A program made the position numbers and the translations under genes. 12,280 nt of DNA, taken from the NCBI GenBank assembly GCA_937973575.1, contig CALJKH010000044.1:1-12280 (forward strand), read 5' to 3'. The stretch comes from an uncultured Solirubrobacterales bacterium. Its GTDB lineage: Bacteria > Actinomycetota > Thermoleophilia > Solirubrobacterales > Solirubrobacteraceae. Below the pieces are notes generated by a model, which was not told the origin of the DNA, ran no database searches, and worked only from the letters and a program-made list of their open reading frames with translations. This document shows positions 1 through 7,487 of this stretch, piece after piece. Positions within the stretch are counted from its first letter, which is position 1. The number at the start of each line of letters is the position of its first letter.

Positions 1-2319
<2,319 letters not shown>

Positions 2320-2323
<4 letters not shown>

Positions 2324-3138
2324 GCGTCGAGGCTGCCACGGCCCCGTTTAACCGGCGGGCTTTGCCAGTCGTCGGAGTCTCCGAACTGGGTCCCTATCGC
2401 TTAATTGAGGTCACTGATCTCGAGGCGCCAGTGGTTCGCGCGGGCCAGTTCCACATGCTGTCTACGCCGCAGGCCTGGGACTCGGAGGAAGCAGGTCGAC
2501 CTTGGCTTTCGAGGGCGATCAGCTTTCTCGAATGCGACGGTGCGGGACGGCTTGTTTTCCTGATTGACCCAATTGGTCCCGGTACTTCGGCGCTTGCGCG
2601 CCTAGAGGTGGGGGATGAGCTTTATGTGGTCGGTCCGCTTGGGAACGGATTCCCGGACCCTGATCCTCAGTCGCGGCCACTGCTAATCGGCGGCGGAATT
2701 GGCCTGGCGCCGGTGCTGGCCTTCGCTGATCAACTTGATCGTGAGAGCGTGGAGTACGACCTTGTGCTCGGCTTTCGGACGGCTGACCATGCCTCCGCGG
2801 TTCGCGAGCGGCCGGGCCTGGTCCTCGCGACCGATGACGGTTCGGTCGGGCATCACGGAACAGTCATGGGCCCAGCGGCAGATCTGTTGGCCTCAGGCCA
2901 GCGCGAGGTCTACACATGTGGACCGCCACGGATGATGGAAGCTGTTCGGGCGCTCTGTGACGAAGCTCAGGTGGCCTCCTGGCTGGCTCTCGAGTCCCCG
3001 ATGGCGTGTGGTTTCGGAGCCTGTTTCGGGTGTGCCGTCGAAACTAAGGACGGAATAATCCGGCTCTGTGTTGATGGCCCGGTAATCAGCGGCTCTCGCC
3101 TAGTTGGAGTCTCAGCAACCGGAAGAGTGGATGTCTGA
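2320..3138 (+). CDS. pyrK: Dihydroorotate dehydrogenase electron transfer subunit (PyrK type)
   Basis: PyrK is the FAD and 2Fe-2S subunit that passes electrons from the PyrD flavin to NAD+ in heterotetrameric class 1B dihydroorotate dehydrogenase. The 272-residue product has an FAD-binding barrel with RPWLSRAIS (60-68) and GPLGNGF (105-111), a nucleotide-binding fold with IGGGIGLAPVLAFA (123-136) and YTCGPPRMM (198-206), and a C-terminal iron-sulphur loop with C230, C235, C238 and C250 (C-X4-C-X2-C-X11-C, within ESPMACGFGACFGC). That spacing is the PyrK hallmark and separates it from generic ferredoxin reductases. The start is GTG, sharing GTGA with the carB stop, and the stop overlaps pyrD by one base. 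Adjacency to pyrD strongly supports the assignment; all cluster ligands are present. Confidence 0.94.
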
Positions 3139-3998
3139 TGAGTGTCGACTTCTGCGGGATCGAGCTGGCAGGGCCGATTGTCAACGCGTCCGGGACGTGG
3201 GATCCGCTTGCAGCCAGACGAGCCTTCGGAGACTCAGCGTTTAACGACTTCCCAATTCACGCCCATGTAACGAAGACGATCACAGTCGCTCCGCGACAGG
3301 GCAACCGACCGCCTCGCCTATGGGAGGCACCGACATCGTTGATCAACTCAATAGGGCTTCCCAATAAGGGCATTGACGCCTGGATTGAGCAAGACCTCCC
3401 GCAGCTGCGAGAGCTACCGGTGCCTCTGATCGTGAACGTGATGGGCTTCGAAACGAGTGAGCTCGTAGAGCTAGTAAGCCGTGTCTCCGAGCTTGAAGGT
3501 GTCGCTGCTATCGAGCTCAATGTGTCCTGTCCCAATGTCGAAACCGGCACGATCATCGGCTCTGACCCGGTTGAGTGCGCGCGTACGGTCGAGGCTGTGC
3601 GCCCTCTGACCGAGCTGCCCTTAATCGTGAAAATCACGCCTAATGCCAGTGACCCAGCTGGGGTAGCAGCCGCTGCTGAATCAGCAGGCGTGGACGCAAT
3701 CTGTCTGATTAACACTCTCCGCGGGATGGCGTTTGAGCCAGGCTCGGACAAACTTTGGTTGGGCGGAGGTACTGGTGGAGTCTCAGGCCCGGCGGTTCAC
3801 GCTGTCGCGCTGTCCCAAGTTCACTCTGTCACGTCAACTGTGTCGATTCCGGTTATCGGAGTTGGAGGGGTTGACTGTGGGTCCGCGGCACAGAGCATGC
3901 TCAAGGCGGGCGCAACATTGGTTGGAGTTGGCACGGAAAGCTTCCGAGACCCCCGCGCCGGCCACCGAATCTGGGCTGAATTACAGGCTCTTCGTTGA
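3138..3998 (+). CDS. pyrD: Dihydroorotate dehydrogenase, class 1B-type catalytic subunit
   Basis: This FMN TIM-barrel enzyme oxidises dihydroorotate to orotate, the fourth step of UMP synthesis. The 286-residue product lacks the N-terminal membrane helix of class 2 enzymes and keeps class 1B signatures: VTKTITVAPRQGNRPPRL (44-61), INSIGLPNKG (69-78), and the ELNVSCPNVETG loop (126-137) in which C131 is the expected catalytic cysteine (class 2 has serine). Further motifs are KITPN (165-169), INTLRGM (191-197), GGVSGPAV (213-220) and the phosphate-binding segment IGVGGV (240-245). Together with upstream pyrK this indicates an NAD+-linked enzyme rather than a quinone-linked one. The ATG overlaps the pyrK stop (TGATG). 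Usual length for the family is about 300, so the protein is complete. No pyrF follows; a 125-nt gap leads to mihF. Confidence 0.95.
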   Translation: MSVDFCGIELAGPIVNASGTWDPLAARRAFGDSAFNDFPIHAHVTKTITVAPRQGNRPPRLWEAPTSLINSIGLPNKGIDAWIEQDLPQLRELPVPLIVNVMGFETSELVELVSRVSELEGVAAIELNVSCPNVETGTIIGSDPVECARTVEAVRPLTELPLIVKITPNASDPAGVAAAAESAGVDAICLINTLRGMAFEPGSDKLWLGGGTGGVSGPAVHAVALSQVHSVTSTVSIPVIGVGGVDCGSAAQSMLKAGATLVGVGTESFRDPRAGHRIWAELQALR

Positions 3999-4123
3999 CT
4001 TTCACTTAGTCCTATTTTGCAGGTGTTTTGTCTGGGTTTATGGGGATTTTTGGCTTTCGCCTCGTCAAGTTGCGGTGAGGTCACGCTGCAAACCTGCCTC
4101 GGGTATGTAGGATCCGCATCCGC
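3999..4123. other. T-rich intergenic gap between the pyrimidine and mihF blocks
   Basis: This 125-nt gap is richer in T than the flanking genes (several TTTT/TTTTT runs between 4013 and 4056). I see no strong stem followed by a T run, so a classical terminator for pyrD is not evident. A TAGGAT hexamer near the right end may be a -10 element for mihF. No small ORF with a convincing start and ribosome site was found. Confidence 0.5.
4108..4113 (+). promoter_or_regulatory. Possible -10 element for mihF-gmk-rpoZ (TAGGAT)
   Basis: TAGGAT fits the actinobacterial TANNNT -10 pattern. Transcription would begin around 4119-4121, only a few bases before the ATG at 4124, so the message would be almost leaderless, which is common in actinobacteria. 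No good -35 box lies 16-18 bp upstream (CTGCAA at 4086-4091 is weak), so this is a tentative call based on position and one hexamer. Confidence 0.3.
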
Positions 4124-4465
4124 ATGACTCTTCAAGGCGACATGACACCTTCCGGCGACGCCACACCAGGCCGCTCGCGCAGTCAAAGGATGGATGCTCT
4201 CGCCCTCGCAAATGAGATCCGCGGCAAGCGTGCCCGTCTCAAGCGCGACCTTAAGGCCGGTCGAGTCAAGGTCTTTACTCAGATTGAGGATCCAGCAGAG
4301 TGGCTGATGACAGCCAAGGTGCTCGACCTTCTTCTCGCTGTTCCAAAGATCGGTCGCGTCAAGGCCAACAAGGCTCTTGTCCAGTGCCGCATCTCACCGA
4401 GTAAGACCGTCGGCGGTCTGTCCGACCGCCAGCGTCGCGAACTCGTAACTCTTCTCTCTCGCTGA
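4124..4465 (+). CDS. mihF: Actinobacterial integration host factor (MihF type)
   Basis: This is a small basic nucleoid-associated protein, distinct from the HU/IHF-alpha/beta fold, first known as the mycobacterial host factor for phage L5 integration. The 113-residue product has a charged N-terminal helix (EIRGKRARLKRDLKAGRVKV, 31-50), a middle helix (WLMTAKVLDLLLAVPKIG, 60-77) and the helix-two-turn-helix-like C-terminal part VPKIGRVKANKALVQCRI to GGLSDRQRRELVTLL (73-111), matching the family's LPGVGKVRA...I.ESRRV.GLG.NQR...LL pattern. The start is uncertain: ATG 4124 fits a near-leaderless message, ATG 4142 has AAGG 4 nt upstream, and ATG 4190 would still leave the conserved core whole. Its place directly before gmk and rpoZ is the usual actinobacterial context. 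Confidence 0.9.
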   Translation: MTLQGDMTPSGDATPGRSRSQRMDALALANEIRGKRARLKRDLKAGRVKVFTQIEDPAEWLMTAKVLDLLLAVPKIGRVKANKALVQCRISPSKTVGGLSDRQRRELVTLLSR

Positions 4466-4473
4466 GCTAGCCA

Positions 4474-5028
4474 GTGCCGACACGGCTGGTCGTAATCACA
4501 GGACCCTCCGGCGTCGGAAAGGGAACTTTGAAGCGCGAGCTGCTTTCAGCACTCAAGCTTCCCGAGTCCATTTCGGCCACCACCCGATCACCACGGGACG
4601 GTGAGCAGGACGGAGTGGATTATCACTTCCTGAGCAGGGAGCAGTTCATTGCCATGCAGGAGTCGGGGACATTCCTGGAGAGCGCCGAGTTCGCCGGGAA
4701 CCTCTATGGAACGCTCCTCACTGAGGTGACAGGACGCGAGGACGCAGCACGGGGCGTTGTGCTGGAAATCGAGACGCTTGGCGCAGAGCAGGTGAAGGAG
4801 AGGGTTCCAGACGCGATCCTGATCTTTATTGCGCCTCCAAGTCGCGACGAACTTCGCCGCCGACTTGAGGGGCGCGGTACGGATAGTCCTGAGCACATTG
4901 AGCTTCGGCTCGCTGAAGCGGAGCGTGAACTGGCCCTTCAGGACACCTTCGACACGGTCATCGTGAACGACGATCTAGCCCGCGCTTCTGCCGAGCTCGT
5001 CGCCGAAGTGCAATCCCGGCTAGACTGA
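4474..5028 (+). CDS. gmk: Guanylate kinase
   Basis: Guanylate kinase phosphorylates GMP to GDP with ATP, an essential step in GTP and dGTP supply. The 184-residue protein has the P-loop GPSGVGKGT at residues 10-18, the GMP-binding segment ISATTRSPRDGEQDGVDYHF (33-52), the FAGNLYGT segment (73-80), and a lid region with arginines RRRLEGRGTD (127-136). The C-terminal TVIVND matches the family's end. The length is in the usual 180-210 range. The only reasonable start is GTG at 4474, which leaves nine residues before the P-loop as expected. The ribosome site is poor, and the start is 8 nt beyond the mihF stop, so coupling to mihF translation is likely. Confidence 0.97.
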   Translation: MPTRLVVITGPSGVGKGTLKRELLSALKLPESISATTRSPRDGEQDGVDYHFLSREQFIAMQESGTFLESAEFAGNLYGTLLTEVTGREDAARGVVLEIETLGAEQVKERVPDAILIFIAPPSRDELRRRLEGRGTDSPEHIELRLAEAERELALQDTFDTVIVNDDLARASAELVAEVQSRLD

Positions 5029-5032
5029 TCCC

Positions 5033-5272
5033 ATGATCAATCCCCGCATGGACGACCTTCACCAGAATGTCGAGAGCAATTACGCCCTCGTCATCGCCGC
5101 AGCCAAGCGCGCACGGCAAATCAACGCCTACTACCACGCGCTAGGGGAAGGTAGTTACGAGGAGTACGTTCCGCCGATGGTTCAGACCTCCTCGAACAAC
5201 CAGCTTACGATCGCACTTGAAGAAATCGCCACGGGCAAGCTCCTCGTTGAGTCGCCCGCTGACGACGCCTGA
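5033..5272 (+). CDS. rpoZ: DNA-directed RNA polymerase omega subunit
   Basis: Omega is a small subunit that helps fold and hold the beta' subunit in RNA polymerase. The 79-residue product shows the omega core: SNYALVIAAAKRARQINAYY (15-34), which matches the family's Y.LV..AAKRARQ.. helix, and NNQLTIALEEIATGKL (54-69), matching the second helix (KPLTIALEEIA.GKL). The start at ATG 5033 is 4 nt beyond the gmk stop; an in-frame ATG at 5048 (MDDLHQNVESNY) is an equally credible start. No clear Shine-Dalgarno is visible for either, suggesting coupling with gmk. It is followed by a small perfect hairpin and coaBC. Confidence 0.95.
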   Translation: MINPRMDDLHQNVESNYALVIAAAKRARQINAYYHALGEGSYEEYVPPMVQTSSNNQLTIALEEIATGKLLVESPADDA

Positions 5273-5278
5273 TCCTCT

Positions 5279-5294
5279 AACCCGCAAGCGGGTT
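5279..5294 (+). terminator. Small perfect hairpin between rpoZ and coaBC
   Basis: AACCCGC and GCGGGTT are exact reverse complements flanking AA, forming in practice a 6-bp stem with a CAAG tetraloop, followed by CTTTCG. The T run is only three bases, so termination would be weak or partial. The 3' arm lies 8 nt before the coaBC ATG at 5303, in the space where a ribosome site would be, so the hairpin could also limit coaBC translation. Confidence 0.5.
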
Positions 5295-5302
5295 CTTTCG
5301 CG

Positions 5303-6541
5303 ATGAAGATTCTGCTTGGTGTTCCGGGTGGGATTGCCGCTTACAAGGCAATTGAGTTCACACGTCTAGCGGTGAAGGCGGGTCACTCCGTTCGAGTGAT
5401 CCAGACTCCGGCGAGCCTCAGGTTTGTCGGCCGCGCTTCGTTTGCGGCTATCACCGGCGCCCCAGTTCTAGCCTCGGAGTTCGAATCGGATCCCGCCAAC
5501 GGGGCGTGGCCAGGAGAGGACCCTCGCGGCCACACGCCCATCAGCCACCTTGCGTTGATCGAGGACGCTGACATCTTTGTCGTTGCCCCCGCAACGGCCA
5601 ACACACTTGCTCGGCTCGCAGCCGGCAGCGCGGAGGATCTTGTGTCTACAAGTGCTCTGGCCGCCACCTGTCCTGTCGTTCTCGCCCCCGCGATGAACAA
5701 CCTAATGTGGGAGAACGAGGCGACAGTTACGAATGTCGAGACACTCCGTAGCCGGGGATTCGAAGTGCTTGACCCGACGGAGGGCCTGTTGGCGTCCAAG
5801 GGGGAGGCGGGTCGTGGCCGACTTGTTGAGCCCGCCGAGTTACTTCGGGCAGCTGAGGGAATCGGGGGGACCGCTTCTGGGTCAAGCCCCGCGCCTCTCG
5901 CAGGACTCAAGTTTCTTGTCAGCGCAGGGGGGACGCGTGAGCCGATCGACGAGGTTCGCTATATCGGTAACCGCTCAAGCGGGCGAATGGGAGTGGCGAT
6001 TGCCGAGGTTGCTGCCCAAATGGGGGCAAGTGTCACCCTCGTAGGTGCCAACCTAAGCGTGAATCCGTCGCCGCCGGTGAATCTCGTCGAGGTTTCGACT
6101 GCGGCTCAGATGCATGAAGCGCTTGAGGCAGATTTCAATGGCTGTGACGTTCTCGTGATGGCAGCCGCTGTAGCCGACTTCATTCCCGTTAAGTCAGAGT
6201 CGGGAAAGATCGACAAGAGCGATGGGATCCCGGAAATTGAACTCACACCAGCAACTGACATTTTGGCAACTCTTGCTGGGAGTAAAACGGCTTCGCAGAC
6301 ACTGGTTGGCTTCGCGGCTGAACATGGTGCCGCGCTGGAGCGTGCTGAGAGTAAGCGGGTTCGAAAGGGCCTAGACATGGTTGTCTTCAACGACATCAGC
6401 GATAAGTCGATTGGGTTTGATTCTTCGGAAAATGAGGTCGTGCTTCTTACAGCGGAGGGGCAGAGCCAGCTTCCGAAGGCCGACAAGCGCGAGGTAGCGC
6501 GGGGCATTCTTGCGGCCGTAGCCGAGATGCGAACTAGCTAA
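5303..6541 (+). CDS. coaBC: Bifunctional phosphopantothenoylcysteine decarboxylase / phosphopantothenate-cysteine ligase
   Basis: CoaBC joins cysteine to 4'-phosphopantothenate (CoaB half) and decarboxylates the product with FMN (CoaC half) to give 4'-phosphopantetheine for coenzyme A. The 412-residue protein has CoaC first: GGIAAYKA (9-16), the presumed active histidine H82 in SHLAL, PATANTLARLAAGSAEDLVS (96-115) and PAMNNLMW (129-136) with N132. The substrate clamp reads LLASKGEAGRGRL (162-174), where E. coli has ACG with a catalytic cysteine; no cysteine is present here. CoaB follows from about 200: VSAGGTREPIDEVRYIGNRSSGRMG (206-230) with N223, AAAVADF (287-293), GKIDK (301-305) with the lysine expected to act in acyl-transfer, and GFAAE (336-340). 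The ATG at 5303 gives the typical MKILLGVPGGIAAYK start; no clear ribosome site precedes it. The gene ends in a 4-nt tail-to-tail overlap with the minus-strand gene. Confidence 0.96.
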   Translation: MKILLGVPGGIAAYKAIEFTRLAVKAGHSVRVIQTPASLRFVGRASFAAITGAPVLASEFESDPANGAWPGEDPRGHTPISHLALIEDADIFVVAPATANTLARLAAGSAEDLVSTSALAATCPVVLAPAMNNLMWENEATVTNVETLRSRGFEVLDPTEGLLASKGEAGRGRLVEPAELLRAAEGIGGTASGSSPAPLAGLKFLVSAGGTREPIDEVRYIGNRSSGRMGVAIAEVAAQMGASVTLVGANLSVNPSPPVNLVEVSTAAQMHEALEADFNGCDVLVMAAAVADFIPVKSESGKIDKSDGIPEIELTPATDILATLAGSKTASQTLVGFAAEHGAALERAESKRVRKGLDMVVFNDISDKSIGFDSSENEVVLLTAEGQSQLPKADKREVARGILAAVAEMRTS

Positions 6542-6951
6542 GAGGGGAGTGGCTCGTCGGTCACGGTAGCCCGTGCCTGCGCTGCTGTGAGGACGAAGAG
6601 CCCCAGTACGCGATCAAGCTGGCGAGCGCTAAGTGAGTCCGGAAGGAGGTCGCAGCAGAGCCAAACCTCGCCTGACTGTGTCTGGCTGAACCGAACAAGA
6701 TGGATTCTTCGGTTCCACCAAAGAAGATCGGCTTCGCTGATCTGCCCTGGGCCAACTACCTGAGCCTGAACACGGAAAAGTCCATCGCGCACGGCGATTC
6801 CAACATCTAGCGGCCACCCTGCGGCCTGCACCGTGAATCCCCACTCGCCTCGGGCTACTTGGCGCACCGGATCGGGCAAAGTTTTCAGGAAGGAATCAAC
6901 CTCGGCGATTGTCTCGTCGGTTCTCACGCTCCCGACAATAGCCTCAAGCAA
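6538..6951 (-). CDS. YbjN-like / type III secretion chaperone-like fold protein of unknown role
   Basis: The product is 137 residues from a TTG at 6951, or 129 from a GTG at 6927, which has a GGGAG sequence close upstream and may be the true start. The pattern resembles the YbjN/putative sensory-transduction-regulator family: an N-terminal amphipathic helix (DETIAEVDSFLKTLP), alternating strands (WGFTVQAAGWPLDVGIAVRDG, then LFRVQAQV), an LLWWNRRIHLVRFS helix and strand, EVWLCCDLLPDSLS, and a final helix (ARQLDRVLGLFVLTAAQA). No signal peptide, membrane segment or catalytic motif is visible. Evidence that it is real: sensible fold-like periodicity, full occupation of the gap between coaBC and the rimP operon, a stop overlapping the coaBC stop by 4 nt, and no competing plus-strand frame. 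The family is loosely linked to chaperone-like or regulatory functions; nothing here shows which. Confidence 0.72.
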   Translation of the reverse strand: MLEAIVGSVRTDETIAEVDSFLKTLPDPVRQVARGEWGFTVQAAGWPLDVGIAVRDGLFRVQAQVVGPGQISEADLLWWNRRIHLVRFSQTQSGEVWLCCDLLPDSLSARQLDRVLGLFVLTAAQARATVTDEPLPS

Positions 6952-6956
6952 GCGGG

Positions 6957-6965
6957 TGCTACCAT
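6957..6965 (+). promoter_or_regulatory. Candidate extended -10 promoter for the rimP-nusA-infB operon
   Basis: TGCTACCAT fits the extended -10 form TG-N-TANNNT, which needs little -35 contact; indeed no good -35 box lies upstream. Transcription would start near 6972 and give a leader of about 70 nt containing the 7007-7026 hairpin. The reverse complement of the same bases contains TATGGT (6967 to 6962), a possible -10 for the minus-strand gene, so the two promoters may overlap back to back. Confidence 0.35.
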
Positions 6966-7006
6966 AATCGGACAGCTTTAGAGCCGGTTTACCGGTTTGT
7001 CGGGTG

Positions 7007-7026
7007 GAGCGGGCAGATGCCCGCTC
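7007..7026 (+). terminator. Terminator-like hairpin in the rimP-nusA leader
   Basis: GAGCGGGC and GCCCGCTC form a perfect 8-bp GC-rich stem around the tetraloop AGAT, followed directly by TTTCT. It sits in the leader 19 nt before the rimP ATG and just ahead of the AAGGGG ribosome site. This is the form of an intrinsic terminator or attenuator with a short U tract. NusA-stimulated termination in the leader of its own operon is known in Bacillus subtilis, so a similar feedback loop is plausible here; that function is inferred. A smaller dyad, CCGG-TTTA-CCGG, lies upstream at 6984-6995. Confidence 0.65.
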
Positions 7027-7045
7027 TTTCTATCCAAGGGGCTCC

Positions 7046-7474
7046 ATGAGCGAACAAGTGGAACAAGAAATCAGAGAGACGATCGAGGCCAATGCTCCTG
7101 CATTGGAAGTGCTTGTCGTTGATTTCCCGGGTTCCGGCAAGGTTCGCGTGTTCATTGACCACGCTGAGGGCGTGACCCTTCAACACTGCGAGCAGGTAAC
7201 TGAGATCCTTGGCGACATCAGAGAGCGCTACGCCCTCGAAGTTTCGTCACCAGGGCCAGAGCGTCCACTTGTGACACCAGCCCATTTCAAGCGCTACGAA
7301 GGTCGTCTTGCCCGCTTGAAACTGCTTGATCCGCTTCCCGAAACAGGGGCGCGGACTGTTAGTGGTGAGATCGTCGAAGCCGACGACGAGACCGTCACCG
7401 TTGCCAATGGCGACGAGCGACTCTCACTTCAATATTCGGCCATAGGTCGGGCCAATTTGGTTCCGGCTGCTTAG
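7046..7474 (+). CDS. rimP: Ribosome maturation factor RimP
   Basis: RimP assists maturation of the 30S ribosomal subunit. From ATG 7046 the protein is 142 residues, close to the usual 150. The N-terminal alpha-beta domain contains VRVFIDHAEGVTLQHCEQVT and the family signature YALEVSSPGPERPLVTPAHF. The C-terminal SH3-like domain contains GEIVEADDETVTV and ends IGRANLVP, as family members do (I.KARLVP). ATG 7046 is chosen over an in-frame GTG at 7004 because AAGGGG lies 4 nt upstream of it, and the extra 14 residues would be encoded by the leader hairpin. It is the first gene of the operon; its stop is embedded in the nusA ribosome site. Confidence 0.95.
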   Translation: MSEQVEQEIRETIEANAPALEVLVVDFPGSGKVRVFIDHAEGVTLQHCEQVTEILGDIRERYALEVSSPGPERPLVTPAHFKRYEGRLARLKLLDPLPETGARTVSGEIVEADDETVTVANGDERLSLQYSAIGRANLVPAA

Positions 7475-7478
7475 GAGG
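7473..7478 (+). promoter_or_regulatory. Strong nusA ribosome binding site overlapping the rimP stop
   Basis: AGGAGG begins inside the rimP TAG stop and lies 9 nt before the nusA ATG at 7488. It is the best Shine-Dalgarno match in the window, which suggests nusA is translated at a higher rate than its neighbours and that termination on rimP places ribosomes at the nusA start. Confidence 0.85.
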
Positions 7479-7487
7479 AAACAACTC

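Noticed and set aside
4013..4056. T-rich runs after pyrD as an intrinsic terminator
   Set aside because: I could not find a stable stem placed directly before any of the T runs.
4075..4084. GTGA-GG-TCAC dyad upstream of mihF as an operator
   Set aside because: Only 4-bp arms; a match of this size is expected by chance in a 125-nt gap, and no second copy was found.
7004..7045. Upstream GTG extension of rimP
   Set aside because: The added residues are encoded by the leader hairpin and lack family similarity, while ATG 7046 has its own AAGGGG site.
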